A stretch of 58,240 nucleotides of DNA from an uncultured Bacteroides sp. (lineage in GTDB: Bacteria; Bacteroidota; Bacteroidia; Bacteroidales; Bacteroidaceae), in assembly GCA_945965395.1 (NCBI GenBank), contig CAMFND010000100.1, positions 1 through 58,240 on the forward strand. The letters run 5' to 3'. The notes beneath the pieces were generated by a model. The model worked only from the letters and a program-made list of their open reading frames with translations, had not been told where the DNA came from and did not search any database. A program made the position numbers and the translations under genes. Positions 1 through 8,972 of this stretch are shown one piece after another. Positions within the stretch are counted from its first letter, which is position 1. Each line of letters begins with the position of its first letter.

Positions 1-78
1 TCTTGGTATGACAACGAAATCGGTTACTCTAACAAAGTATTGGATTTGATTGCTCACATGGCTTCTGTAAACTGCTAA
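1..78 (+). CDS. gapA: Glyceraldehyde-3-phosphate dehydrogenase, C-terminal end (partial)
   Basis: Only the last 25 codons and the TAA stop are inside the window. The peptide begins S-W-Y-D-N-E-I-G-Y-S, the highly conserved motif near the C terminus of type I GAPDH, and ends in a hydrophobic helix. The enzyme oxidises glyceraldehyde-3-phosphate to 1,3-bisphosphoglycerate in cytosolic glycolysis. A strong terminator follows 22 bp after the stop, so the gene ends its transcription unit here. The family call is firm; which GAPDH paralogue this is cannot be judged from so short a piece. Confidence 0.93.
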   Translation, partial: SWYDNEIGYSNKVLDLIAHMASVNC

Positions 79-100
79 TAAGTTTAGACCATATAGCAAG

Positions 101-134
101 AGCCGTCAGGATTTTCTCCTGGCGGCTTTTTTTT
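101..134 (+). terminator. Rho-independent terminator of gapA
   Basis: A 10-bp stem (AGCCGTCAGG with CCTGGCGGCT, one G-U pair) encloses a short TTTT-containing loop and is followed by a run of eight T. Confidence 0.92.
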
Positions 135-168
135 GCGCATATTCGTGTGTGTTGTGCAGAAAAAAAAC

Positions 169-176
169 TATCTTTG
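169..176 (+). promoter_or_regulatory. Bacteroidales -7 box (TATCTTTG) of the miaA operon
   Basis: TATCTTTG fits the Bacteroides consensus TAnnTTTG and lies 26 bp before the ATG at 203. Because the upstream in-frame ATG at 149 lies before this box, the promoter argues for starting miaA at 203. Confidence 0.65.
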
Positions 177-202
177 CCGTTGAACTTCTCAAAAATGACC
201 TT

Positions 203-1114
203 ATGAATTATGATTTGATTACGATACTTGGTCCAACGGCTTCAGGAAAGACTTCTTTGGCTGCAGCTTTGGCTGCTCGTCTGAAAACAGAAATTATTAG
301 TGGTGACAGTCGTCAGGTGTATCGTAGGATGGATTTGGGAACAGGTAAGGATTTATCAGACTATGTGGTTGACGGCTATAAGGTTCCTTATCATTTGATA
401 GACATTGTGGAACCAGGCTATAAATATAATGTATTTGAATATCAACGTGATTTTTTAGTTGCATACAAAGATATAAAGGCCAGAGGACTTCTACCGATTT
501 TATGTGGAGGTACAGGTATGTATCTGGAGTCTATTTTGAAAGGATATCGTTTACTTCCTGTTCCGGAAAATAAAGAACTAAGAGAGAGTTTGGCTTCTAA
601 ATCGCTTGAAGAGTTGACGGATATCTTGTCTCGCTATAAGAAATTGCATAATTCAACAGATGTAGATACGGTGAAGCGAGCCATTCGGGCAATTGAAATA
701 GAGGAATATTATTTAACTCAAGATATCAATGCGCGCTCATTTCCTGAAATACATAGTCTGATTATCGGAGTGGACATTGATCGGGATTTGCGCCGGCAGA
801 AGATTACCAACCGATTGAAGAAACGCTTGCAGGAAGGAATGGTTGACGAGGTGAAGGCGCTACTGAAAGAAGGTATAAATCCTGATGACCTGATTTATTA
901 CGGTTTGGAATATAAATATTTGACTTTATATGCAGTGGGCAAGTTGTCGTATGATGAAATGTTTAGCCAGCTTGAAATTGCTATTCATCAGTTTGCTAAA
1001 CGGCAGATGACCTGGTTTAGAGGTATGGAAAGAAGGGGCTTTCAGATTCATTGGATAGATGCTGAAGTACCACTGAATGAGAATGTGGAACGAATTATTG
1101 ATCTGATAAAATAA
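203..1114 (+). CDS. miaA: tRNA dimethylallyltransferase (MiaA)
   Basis: The enzyme transfers the dimethylallyl group of DMAPP to N6 of A37 in tRNAs that read UNN codons. The 303-residue protein starts M-N-Y-D-L-I-T and has the P-loop GPTASGKT at residues 10-17, then SGDSRQVYR, GGTGMY in the middle, and the C-terminal QFAKRQMTWFR block, all hallmarks of MiaA. The frame stays open to an ATG at 149, but that start would precede the -7 box at 169-176 and add 18 residues with no family match, so 203 is preferred. It is the first gene of an apparent operon: the lipid kinase gene follows after 6 bp. Confidence 0.95.
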   Translation: MNYDLITILGPTASGKTSLAAALAARLKTEIISGDSRQVYRRMDLGTGKDLSDYVVDGYKVPYHLIDIVEPGYKYNVFEYQRDFLVAYKDIKARGLLPILCGGTGMYLESILKGYRLLPVPENKELRESLASKSLEELTDILSRYKKLHNSTDVDTVKRAIRAIEIEEYYLTQDINARSFPEIHSLIIGVDIDRDLRRQKITNRLKKRLQEGMVDEVKALLKEGINPDDLIYYGLEYKYLTLYAVGKLSYDEMFSQLEIAIHQFAKRQMTWFRGMERRGFQIHWIDAEVPLNENVERIIDLIK

Positions 1115-1120
1115 ACGGAA

Positions 1121-2053
1121 ATGGCAGTAGAACCAGACAGATGGGGGGTGATTTATAACCCCAAGGCCGGAAGCCGAAAGGCTCAGAAACGTTGGCAGAC
1201 CATTCGTGCTTACATGGATGAATGTAAGGTGAAATATGATTATGTACAGTCGGAGGGATTTGGTTCGGTTGAGCGTTTGGCAAAGACACTGGCTAACAAC
1301 GGCTATCTTACTATTGTGGTAGTAGGCGGTGATGGTGCCCTTAATGATGCCTTGAATGGTATCATGTATTCCGATGTGGAAGATAAAAGTCAGATTGCTT
1401 TAGGAATCATTCCGAACGGGATTGGTAATGATTTTGCAAAATATTGGGGACTAAATTCCGATGACTATAAGAAAGCGGTGGATGTATTGATAAATCGCCG
1501 TTTAAGAAGGATTGATATTGGAGTGTTCTCGTATTTTGACGGAAAACAACATCAGACTCGTTACTTTTTTAATGCAGTGTATATGGGACTTGGTGCCCGA
1601 ATTGTACGGATTACCAATGAAACCCGTCGTTTTTGGGGAATTCCTTTGATTTCTTATTTAGCCTCATTGTTTCTGGTTGCCTTTGAGCGGAAATTGCATC
1701 GGATGCATTTGAAGGTAAATGACGAACATATTCGTGGACGTATCATGGCTGTGGGAATCGGTAGTGCATACGGGTATGGACTGACTCCAAGTGCCGTTCC
1801 ATATAACGGGTGGCTTGATGTGTCTATTATTTATCGTCCAGAGCTTCGTCAGTTAATTTCCGGACTTTGGATGTTGCAACAGGGAAGATTGTTGAATCAT
1901 AAGACGGTCAAGCCTTATCGTACGCGATGCGTAAAGGTGCTGCGTGCACAGAATGCAGAAGTCAGTTTGGATGGTCGTCTTTGGTTAGACCGTCATTTCC
2001 CGATTGAGATTACAATAGCTCCAGAAGCAATTACTTTGATAATACCTAATTAA
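1121..2053 (+). CDS. Diacylglycerol kinase family lipid kinase (YegS/BmrU-like)
   Basis: The 310-residue protein has the catalytic-domain signatures of the diacylglycerol/lipid kinase fold: N-P-K-A-G near residue 12, GGDGALNDALNGI around residues 68-80, and IPNGIGNDFA around 98-107. These match the usual GGDGTxNEV and PxGTxNDFA motifs with small changes (A for T, I for T). A C-terminal beta-rich domain ends with an SLDGRLW element typical of the family. It probably phosphorylates diacylglycerol or a related membrane lipid on the inner face of the inner membrane; the true substrate cannot be read from sequence. It sits between miaA (6 bp) and kdsA (1 bp), so the three are very probably co-transcribed. 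Confidence 0.88.
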   Translation: MAVEPDRWGVIYNPKAGSRKAQKRWQTIRAYMDECKVKYDYVQSEGFGSVERLAKTLANNGYLTIVVVGGDGALNDALNGIMYSDVEDKSQIALGIIPNGIGNDFAKYWGLNSDDYKKAVDVLINRRLRRIDIGVFSYFDGKQHQTRYFFNAVYMGLGARIVRITNETRRFWGIPLISYLASLFLVAFERKLHRMHLKVNDEHIRGRIMAVGIGSAYGYGLTPSAVPYNGWLDVSIIYRPELRQLISGLWMLQQGRLLNHKTVKPYRTRCVKVLRAQNAEVSLDGRLWLDRHFPIEITIAPEAITLIIPN

Positions 2054-2054
2054 T

Positions 2055-2858
2055 ATGATAAAGAATATTTCTGATTTAAAGCGGGATGACATGTTTTTCC
2101 TGCTAGCAGGTCCTTGTGTGATAGAAGGAGAAGACATGGCTCTTCGTATTGCGGAACGAGTCGTAAAAATTACAGACAACTTGCATATTCCATACGTTTT
2201 TAAAGGTTCTTACCGGAAAGCGAACCGTTCACGTCTGGATTCTTTCACTGGAATAGGTGATGAAAAAGCGTTGAAAATATTGGCTAAGGTAAGAAGCACG
2301 TTTGATGTGCCTGTCGTAACAGATATTCATACCGCTTCCGAAGCAGAAATGGCTGCTGAGTATGTGGATGTATTGCAGATACCGGCGTTCCTTTGCCGTC
2401 AGACTGATTTACTGGTTGCGGCAGCTCGCACCGGAAAGATTGTCAATATTAAGAAAGGGCAGTTCTTGTCTCCTGCTGCCATGCGTTTTGCGGCTGATAA
2501 AGTGGTAGAGGCTGGTAATGATCAGGTGATGCTGACGGAACGTGGTACAACGTTTGGTTATCAGGATTTGATTGTCGATTATAGAGGAATTCCGGAAATG
2601 CAGTCTTTCGGACATCCGGTAGTGCTGGATGTGACCCATTCTTTGCAACAACCTAATCAGACTTCTGGAGTAACAGGAGGTATGCCGCAGCTTATTGAAA
2701 CTGTGGCAAAAGCCGGTGTGGCAGTTGGTGTGGATGGGTTGTTTATGGAAACTCATGAAGATCCTTCTAAAGCAAAAAGCGATGGAGCCAATATGTTAAA
2801 ATTGGACTTGCTGGAAGACTTGCTGGTGAAACTGGTTCGTATTCGTCAATCTTTGTAA
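2055..2858 (+). CDS. kdsA: 3-deoxy-8-phosphooctulonate (KDO-8-P) synthase
   Basis: KdsA condenses arabinose-5-phosphate with phosphoenolpyruvate to give KDO-8-phosphate, a committed step towards the lipopolysaccharide inner core. The 267-residue protein shows AGPCVIEGE at residues 18-26, the YVFKGSYRKANRSR substrate loop, QIPAFLCRQTDLL, and LTERGTTFGYQDL. The Cys in AGPC corresponds to the metal ligand of the metal-dependent class of KDO-8-P synthases; metal-independent enzymes such as that of E. coli have Asn there. The gene begins 1 bp after the lipid kinase stop and is followed 3 bp later by a porin gene, so this looks like a cell-envelope operon. Confidence 0.96.
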   Translation: MIKNISDLKRDDMFFLLAGPCVIEGEDMALRIAERVVKITDNLHIPYVFKGSYRKANRSRLDSFTGIGDEKALKILAKVRSTFDVPVVTDIHTASEAEMAAEYVDVLQIPAFLCRQTDLLVAAARTGKIVNIKKGQFLSPAAMRFAADKVVEAGNDQVMLTERGTTFGYQDLIVDYRGIPEMQSFGHPVVLDVTHSLQQPNQTSGVTGGMPQLIETVAKAGVAVGVDGLFMETHEDPSKAKSDGANMLKLDLLEDLLVKLVRIRQSL

Positions 2859-2861
2859 TGT

Positions 2862-4079
2862 ATGATGGGGCGGTTGGTTGAGATAAAAGTCTGGAAAGAG
2901 ATTGTAGTGTCTTTGTTTGTATGCCTTACATTGTCAATAGGAAATGGATATGCCCAAAGTGAATCTATGGTGTCTTCTACAGACAATGTGCCGTTGTTGG
3001 AGAGAATGACGGATGGTAAGCGGAAGGTGGATTGGGCAGATATGAATATTCAGTTCTGTTCTGCTGCCGATGTCTCTTTTAATAATGCCAAATTGGATGA
3101 AGCAGCATTTAAGGTACATCGTATCCGTTTGGAGGTGTTAGGGGGATTTCATGAAAAGTTTTCCTATCATTTCCGTCAGTCTTTGAATCAATACACGACT
3201 CCCAATATTCCATTGGATAATCTTTCCGGCTCGGTTGAATTGGCCATGGTGGGTTGGCAGTTGAATGATAAATGGAAGTTGACAGCCGGAAAACAACCTG
3301 TTCAGTTCAGTGGGTATGAATGCTGGGTGAATGCCATTAAAGTGCGTCATTACTCCGATTTCAATAACACGATACCATGTTATCAGGCGGGTTTGAATGC
3401 AGCCTACAAGATGAATGACAACCATGAGTTTAATTTTCAGGTGGCAAATAATTGGAACGGAGATAGTGCAGATCAATTTATGTATGGACTTCCGGAAGGA
3501 ATAGAATCTACTAAAATTCCTTTGCTGGCAACTGTTAATTGGGATGGTTATTTTGTAGACCACGCCATGCAGCTTCGGTATTCTCTTTCGTATGGACAGC
3601 TGGCAAAGCATAAGAATGTATTTTATTTTACTTGTGGAAATGTATGGGACAGGAAACCCTTTTTAGGCTACATTGATTTCATGTATTCACGTGAAGGTAT
3701 CGACTCCAAAGGACTTATCAGTGAGATAACGGCTGTGAATGGTGAAGGTATTACGATGCCGAATGTGGACTACTTTACAACTATATTCAATTTGGACTAC
3801 CGTGTGGCTTCACATTGGAACATGTATGTAAAAGGAGTTTATGAACAGGGCAATGTGTTTAAGTCGAATGACATGTTTTCGTCAGGAACCTATCGCAGGG
3901 TATGGAACGTACAGCTTTGTGCAGAGTACTATCCTTTGAAAAACAGTGAGCTGTTGTGTTATCTTCATCTCTTATATAAGAATATACATCTGACAGAGAA
4001 AGCACGTTCTTGGGGAGCGGAAAGTTATAATCACCAGCGCATCTCATTAGGTTTGGTTTATACGCTGCCCGTTTTCTGA
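2862..4079 (+). CDS. Outer-membrane porin, phosphate-selective porin (OprO/OprP) type
   Basis: The 405-residue protein has an N-terminal signal peptide (hydrophobic stretch around residues 14-30 ending G-Y-A-Q) followed by alternating polar and hydrophobic beta-strand sequence and a terminal ...LVYTLPVF, an aromatic end typical of outer-membrane barrels. Blocks such as FHEKFSYHFRQSLN and WKLTAGKQPVQFSGYE resemble the OprO/OprP barrel family. Specificity cannot be inferred. Start codon choice is uncertain: ATGs occur at 2862 and 2865, and one overlaps the kdsA stop at 2858. It is the last gene of the miaA-kdsA cluster; no clear terminator was seen in the short gap before serS. Confidence 0.8.
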   Translation: MMGRLVEIKVWKEIVVSLFVCLTLSIGNGYAQSESMVSSTDNVPLLERMTDGKRKVDWADMNIQFCSAADVSFNNAKLDEAAFKVHRIRLEVLGGFHEKFSYHFRQSLNQYTTPNIPLDNLSGSVELAMVGWQLNDKWKLTAGKQPVQFSGYECWVNAIKVRHYSDFNNTIPCYQAGLNAAYKMNDNHEFNFQVANNWNGDSADQFMYGLPEGIESTKIPLLATVNWDGYFVDHAMQLRYSLSYGQLAKHKNVFYFTCGNVWDRKPFLGYIDFMYSREGIDSKGLISEITAVNGEGITMPNVDYFTTIFNLDYRVASHWNMYVKGVYEQGNVFKSNDMFSSGTYRRVWNVQLCAEYYPLKNSELLCYLHLLYKNIHLTEKARSWGAESYNHQRISLGLVYTLPVF

Positions 4080-4131
4080 GAAGAAGTTATTTTCTGCATG
4101 GCATCTGTTTATATATTCCAATAAAAAACTA

Positions 4132-4139
4132 TATCTTTG
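4132..4139 (+). promoter_or_regulatory. -7 box (TATCTTTG) of serS
   Basis: TATCTTTG matches TAnnTTTG 42 bp before the serS ATG. A TGTTT element about 21 bp upstream may serve as the -33 region. Confidence 0.6.
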
Positions 4140-4181
4140 CAACGCAATTACGGTTTGGATTACATTAAAAAGTAAAAAGAT

Positions 4182-5456
4182 ATGCTTACTATTAAACAAA
4201 TTACAGAAGACACTGACAAGGTGATTCGTGGATTGGAGAAAAAGCATTTTGCAAATGCAAAAGAAACAATTGCAAAAGTGCTTGAACTGAATGATCAGAG
4301 ACGTAGCGCACAAAACCAATTAGATAAAAATCTCTCAGAAGTAAATTCTACATCGAAGGCTATCGGTGCTTTGATGAAAGAGGGAAAAAAGGAAGAGGCA
4401 GAAGCTGCTAAAGCTCGTGTTGCTGAAATCAAAGAAATTAGCAAAGAACTGCAGGCAACAATGGATAAGGCTGCAGAAGATATGCAGAACTTGCTTTATA
4501 CCATCCCTAATGTACCTTACGAAAGTGTTCCGGAAGGTTTCGGAGCTGAAGATAATGTGGTAGAGAAAATGGGAGGTATGGAAACAGAACTTCCGAAAGA
4601 TGCACTGCCGCATTGGGAACTGGCTAAAAAATATGATTTAATCGATTTTGATTTAGGTGTTAAGATTACAGGTGCTGGTTTCCCGGTATACAAAGGAAAA
4701 GGTGCTCGTTTGCAGCGTGCATTGATTAACTTCTTCCTGGATGAAGCTCGTGCTGCAGGTTATGAAGAAATCATGCCTCCTACAGTGGTAAATGCTGCAT
4801 CTGGATATGGTACAGGACAGTTGCCTGATAAGGAAGGTCAGATGTATCACTGCAACTTGGATGACTTGTATCTGATTCCTACAGCAGAAGTACCTGTGAC
4901 CAATATTTACCGTGACGTGATTCTGGATGAAAAACAGCTTCCGATTAAGAATTGTGCTTACACTCAGTGTTTCCGTCGCGAAGCTGGTTCTTATGGAAAG
5001 GATGTTCGTGGTTTGAACCGTTTGCATGAATTCTCAAAAGTAGAGTTGGTGCGTATTGATAAACCGGAACATTCTAAGCAGTCTCACCAGGAAATGTTAG
5101 ACCATGTGGAAGGTTTGTTGAAGAAACTGGAGCTTCCTTACAGAATTCTTCGTCTGTGCGGTGGCGATATGAGCTTTACAGCTGCACTTTGCTTCGATTT
5201 CGAAGTCTATTCCGAAGCACAGAAACGTTGGTTGGAAGTAAGTTCAGTTTCAAACTTCGATACTTATCAGGCAAACCGTTTGAAGTGTCGTTATCGTACA
5301 GCTGAAAAGAAAACAGAGCTATGCCATACATTGAATGGTTCTGCTTTGGCTTTGCCTCGTATCGTCGCTGCATTGTTGGAAAATAATCAGACGCCGGAAG
5401 GTATTCGTATTCCTAAGGCGTTGGTTCCTTATTGCGGATTTGATATGATAGACTAA
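4182..5456 (+). CDS. serS: Seryl-tRNA synthetase
   Basis: This class II aminoacyl-tRNA synthetase charges tRNA-Ser. The 424-residue protein has the long N-terminal antiparallel coiled-coil arm (about residues 25-105, rich in K, E and A) that grips the tRNA, then the catalytic domain with FRREAGSYGKDVRGLNRLHEF (motif 2 region) and CHTLNGSALALPRIVAALLENNQ (motif 3). Length and order match bacterial SerRS. It has its own -7 box upstream and a strong terminator downstream, so it is probably monocistronic. Confidence 0.98.
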   Translation: MLTIKQITEDTDKVIRGLEKKHFANAKETIAKVLELNDQRRSAQNQLDKNLSEVNSTSKAIGALMKEGKKEEAEAAKARVAEIKEISKELQATMDKAAEDMQNLLYTIPNVPYESVPEGFGAEDNVVEKMGGMETELPKDALPHWELAKKYDLIDFDLGVKITGAGFPVYKGKGARLQRALINFFLDEARAAGYEEIMPPTVVNAASGYGTGQLPDKEGQMYHCNLDDLYLIPTAEVPVTNIYRDVILDEKQLPIKNCAYTQCFRREAGSYGKDVRGLNRLHEFSKVELVRIDKPEHSKQSHQEMLDHVEGLLKKLELPYRILRLCGGDMSFTAALCFDFEVYSEAQKRWLEVSSVSNFDTYQANRLKCRYRTAEKKTELCHTLNGSALALPRIVAALLENNQTPEGIRIPKALVPYCGFDMID

Positions 5457-5479
5457 TTTACATATTATAACAAAATTCT

Positions 5480-5529
5480 CGTCTGATGCAGATTTTGGGT
5501 ATACCTAAATCTGTATCAGACGTTTTTTT
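5480..5529 (+). terminator. Rho-independent terminator of serS
   Basis: A long stem pairs CGTCTGATGCAGATTT with AAATCTGTATCAGACG (one G-U pair) and is followed by seven T. Confidence 0.93.
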
Positions 5530-5642
5530 ATATTATTACTTCTTAAAACTCAAGAATGTAAGATTTTTTATAATAAAACGGGGATATATGCTTTTAAAGA
5601 TAGAAAAAACAGGCTTTTGAGGTAAAAAAAAGAGATTTTGGT

Positions 5643-5672
5643 TTTGTTGTTTATTTTTAATCATTAAATTTG
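5643..5672 (+). promoter_or_regulatory. Promoter of the glycogen operon (TTTG ... TAAATTTG)
   Basis: TTTG at 5643-5646 and TAAATTTG at 5665-5672 are separated by 18 bp, a good fit to the Bacteroides -33/-7 arrangement. The predicted 5' leader is about 55 nt. The rest of the 5530-5733 gap is A/T-rich with no other feature seen. Confidence 0.65.
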
Positions 5673-5733
5673 AGGGGAAATAAAAGTAACATTTTTTATG
5701 ACGAGTATTAATTTATAACCTTAATATACAACT

Positions 5734-7671
5734 ATGAGTTATTTACGATTTGACAAGACGATAATGACAAATCTGGAAGAAACTCTAACTAGAGAAATTC
5801 TTCGTACGAATCGCTCGGGGGCTTATCATTGTTCGACAATTGTAGACTGTAATACGCGTAAGTATCATGGCTTGCTTGTGATACCTATACCGGAGTTGGA
5901 CGATGAAAACCATGTATTACTTTCCTCATTGGATGAAACTGTTATCCAGCATGGTGCTGAGTTTAATCTTGGCCTGCATAAGTATGGGGGTGACAATTTC
6001 AGTCCCAGAGGACATAAATACATCCGCGAATTCGAGTGTGAGAAAGTGCCGACAACGATTTATCGTGTAGGTGGTGTTGTTTTAAAGAAAGAGAAGTTAT
6101 TTGTTCACCATGAAAACCGTATTCTAATAAGGTACACATTGGTTGATGCACATTCAGAAACAACTCTTCGTTTACGTCCTTATTTGGCTTTCCGCAGTGT
6201 AAGACAGTATACACACGAAAATGCGCAGGCCAGTCGCCATTATGATGTGGTAGAAAATGGAATAAAGACATGTATGTATCCCGGTTATCCTGAACTTTAC
6301 ATGCAGTTGAGTAAGGAAAATCAATTCTGTTTCCAGCCCGATTGGTATAGAGGCATAGAATATCCGAAGGAACGTGAACGCGGGTATGACTTTAATGAAG
6401 ACCTGTATGTACCTGGTTACTTTGAGATTAGTATTAAGAAAGGGGAATCTGTTACTTTCTCAGGTGGTGTGACACCAATTGAAACTACTTCGCTGAATGC
6501 TTTGTTCGCAGCAGAAATGGAACAGCGAACACCTCGCAATAACTTCAAAAACTGTCTTATTAATTCGGCACATCAGTTCCTTAACAAGCAGGACGGTGAA
6601 TCGTATATCTTAGCTGGATATCCTTGGTTTAAGTGTCGTGCACGTGACATGTTTATTTCTCTTCCGGGACTTACTCTTTCTATTGGTGAAATTGGTAAGT
6701 TTGAAATGATTATGGAAACGGCTTTAAAGGCTGTTTATGCATTCATGGAAGGTAAAGAATCTCATTTGAAAGTGACAGAAATAGAACATCCGGATGTATT
6801 GTTGTGGCTGGTGTGGACTATACAGCAATATGCTAAGATGGTGTCATGGGATGAAGCGCGAGTTAAATACGGTAAAGCCTTGAAGGATGTGATGGATTAT
6901 CTGGCTGGTAATCATCATCCTAATTTGAAAGTTCATGAAAACGGACTGGTTTATACGAATGGAAGAGACAAAGCGGTTACATGGATGAACTCTACTGTAA
7001 ACGGCCGTCCGGTAGTGGCTCGTACAGGATACGTGGTAGAATTTAATGCATTGTGGTACAATGCACTTTGCTTCACAGCAGATTTGCTTTCTTCAGACTA
7101 TGGTTTCGTAGACTATCTGCATCAGTTCTCCGATAAAGTTTCTCAGTCATTCGTACAGACCTTCTTGAATGAATATGGCTATTTGCTTGACTATGTAGAT
7201 GGCGATATGATGGACTGGAGTGTTCGTCCGAACATGATTTTTGCAGCAGCTTTTGATTATTCTCCGTTGGATTCCAAACAGAAAAAAGGTGTTGTAGACA
7301 TCGTGACCAAAGAATTGCTTACTCCGAAAGGTCTTCGTTCTTTGAGTCCGAAGAGCGGTGGTTATAATCCAAACTATGTAGGTCCGCAGCTTCAGCGTGA
7401 TTACGCATACCATCAGGGTACAGCATGGCCTTGGCTGGAAGGTTTCTATCTGGAGGCTTATTTGCGTATCTATAAGCGGAGTGCTATTTCCTTTGTAGAG
7501 CGTCAGCTTATCAGTTATGAAGATCAGATGACTTGTCATTGCATCAGTTCCATTCCGGAGTTGTTTGATGGTAACCCGCCGTTCCAGGGTAGAGGTGCTG
7601 TTTCATTTGCAATGAATGTGGCCGAAATTTTACGTACATTGAATTTGTTGGAGAAATATAACAATCAATAA
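5734..7671 (+). CDS. Glycogen debranching enzyme (amylo-alpha-1,6-glucosidase, GH133-type)
   Basis: The 645-residue cytosolic protein has a glycogen-debranching N-terminal beta domain (about 1-250, with CNTRKYHGLLV near residue 45) and a C-terminal (alpha/alpha)6-barrel glucosidase domain with blocks WFKCRARDMFISLPGL and SLSPKSGGYNPNYVG...YHQGTAWPWL. It would hydrolyse the alpha-1,6 branch points of glycogen. It is the first of three genes (debranching enzyme, GT4, GH57) that look like one glycogen turnover operon. From memory, a comparable trio exists in B. thetaiotaomicron. No signal peptide is visible, consistent with intracellular storage polysaccharide rather than dietary starch. Confidence 0.93.
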   Translation: MSYLRFDKTIMTNLEETLTREILRTNRSGAYHCSTIVDCNTRKYHGLLVIPIPELDDENHVLLSSLDETVIQHGAEFNLGLHKYGGDNFSPRGHKYIREFECEKVPTTIYRVGGVVLKKEKLFVHHENRILIRYTLVDAHSETTLRLRPYLAFRSVRQYTHENAQASRHYDVVENGIKTCMYPGYPELYMQLSKENQFCFQPDWYRGIEYPKERERGYDFNEDLYVPGYFEISIKKGESVTFSGGVTPIETTSLNALFAAEMEQRTPRNNFKNCLINSAHQFLNKQDGESYILAGYPWFKCRARDMFISLPGLTLSIGEIGKFEMIMETALKAVYAFMEGKESHLKVTEIEHPDVLLWLVWTIQQYAKMVSWDEARVKYGKALKDVMDYLAGNHHPNLKVHENGLVYTNGRDKAVTWMNSTVNGRPVVARTGYVVEFNALWYNALCFTADLLSSDYGFVDYLHQFSDKVSQSFVQTFLNEYGYLLDYVDGDMMDWSVRPNMIFAAAFDYSPLDSKQKKGVVDIVTKELLTPKGLRSLSPKSGGYNPNYVGPQLQRDYAYHQGTAWPWLEGFYLEAYLRIYKRSAISFVERQLISYEDQMTCHCISSIPELFDGNPPFQGRGAVSFAMNVAEILRTLNLLEKYNNQ

Positions 7672-7686
7672 AGAGGAGGGGTTTAT

Positions 7687-8958
7687 ATGAAAGTTTTGAT
7701 GTTTGGTTGGGAATTTCCTCCTCATATCTTAGGAGGATTAGGTACAGCCAGTTATGGATTGACTCATGGACTTGCTCAGCAGGAGGATATGGAAATTACC
7801 TTCTGCATTCCGAAGCCTTGGGGAGATGAAGACCAGAGTTTTTTACGTATCATAGGAATGAATAGTGTGCCTATTGTATGGCGTGACGTACAGTGGGATT
7901 ATGTAAAAGATAGAGTGGGACATTATATGGATCCGCAACTTTATTATGACTTGCGCGACCGTATTTATGCAGATTTCAATTATATGCATACCAATGACTT
8001 GGGATGTATGGAATTCTCTGGAAGATATCCTGATAATCTACATGAGGAAATCAACAACTATTCTATCGTAGCCGGTGTGGTAGCTCGTCAGCAGCAGTTC
8101 GATATTATTCACTCACACGACTGGTTAACTTATCCGGCGGGTATTCATGCCAAGCAGGTTTCAGGAAAACCGTTGGTTATCCATGTGCACGCTACAGACT
8201 TTGACCGAAGCCGTGGTAATGTGAATCCTACCGTTTATTCTATTGAAAAGAATGGTATGGACCATGCTGACTGTATCATGTGTGTAAGTGAGTTGACACG
8301 TCAGACGGTTATTCACAAGTACTATCAGGATCCTCGCAAGGTGTTTACTATGCACAATGCGGTATCTCCGCTTCCACAAGAAATACAGGACATTCAGGTT
8401 AAAAAGAATCCGAAAGAAAAGATCGTAACTTTTTTGGGGCGTATCACTATGCAGAAAGGTCCGGAATACTTTGTAGAAGCTGCTGCTATGGTGCTGAATC
8501 GCACACGTAACATTCGTTTTGTGATGGCAGGTAGCGGTGATATGATGAACGCCATGATTCGCTTGGCGGCAGAAAGAGGTATTGCTGACCGTTTCCATTT
8601 CCCGGGATTCATGAAAGGCAAGCAAGTATATGAAGTGTTGAAGATGAGTGATGTGTATATCATGCCCTCTGTGTCCGAACCATTTGGTATTTCACCATTG
8701 GAAGCTATGCAATGCTGCGTACCGACGATTATCTCTAAACAATCCGGTTGTGCCGAAATTCTTTCGAAATGTATTAAGACGGATTATTGGGATATACATG
8801 CAATGGCAGATGCCATTTACTCTATCTGTACCAATGACTCACTTTATGAATATCTCCGCGATGAAGGAAAGAAAGAAGTGGATGGTATTGTATGGGAGAA
8901 AGTCGGCGTGAAGATTCGCGCACTTTATGAGCAAGTCTTAAAAAATTATGGTAAATAA
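7687..8958 (+). CDS. Glycosyltransferase family 4 protein, glycogen synthase-like
   Basis: The 423-residue GT-B enzyme starts M-K-V-L-M-F-G-W-E-F-P-P-H with the glycine-rich GGLGTASYGL loop, has DIIHSHDWLTYPAG in the N-terminal domain, and carries the retaining E-x7-E motif in SEPFGISPLEAMQ (about residues 335-347). GT4 enzymes with this start act as sucrose/glycogen-synthase-like glucosyltransferases; placement between a debranching enzyme and a GH57 enzyme supports alpha-glucan synthesis. A purine-rich AGAGGAGGGG just upstream of the ATG is an unusually strong Shine-Dalgarno for this phylum. The sugar donor (ADP- or UDP-glucose) is not determinable here. Confidence 0.88.
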   Translation: MKVLMFGWEFPPHILGGLGTASYGLTHGLAQQEDMEITFCIPKPWGDEDQSFLRIIGMNSVPIVWRDVQWDYVKDRVGHYMDPQLYYDLRDRIYADFNYMHTNDLGCMEFSGRYPDNLHEEINNYSIVAGVVARQQQFDIIHSHDWLTYPAGIHAKQVSGKPLVIHVHATDFDRSRGNVNPTVYSIEKNGMDHADCIMCVSELTRQTVIHKYYQDPRKVFTMHNAVSPLPQEIQDIQVKKNPKEKIVTFLGRITMQKGPEYFVEAAAMVLNRTRNIRFVMAGSGDMMNAMIRLAAERGIADRFHFPGFMKGKQVYEVLKMSDVYIMPSVSEPFGISPLEAMQCCVPTIISKQSGCAEILSKCIKTDYWDIHAMADAIYSICTNDSLYEYLRDEGKKEVDGIVWEKVGVKIRALYEQVLKNYGK

Positions 8959-8972
8959 AACTGCAAAACAAT

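Noticed and set aside
149..202. Upstream extension of miaA
   Set aside because: It precedes the -7 box and adds residues not seen in the family.
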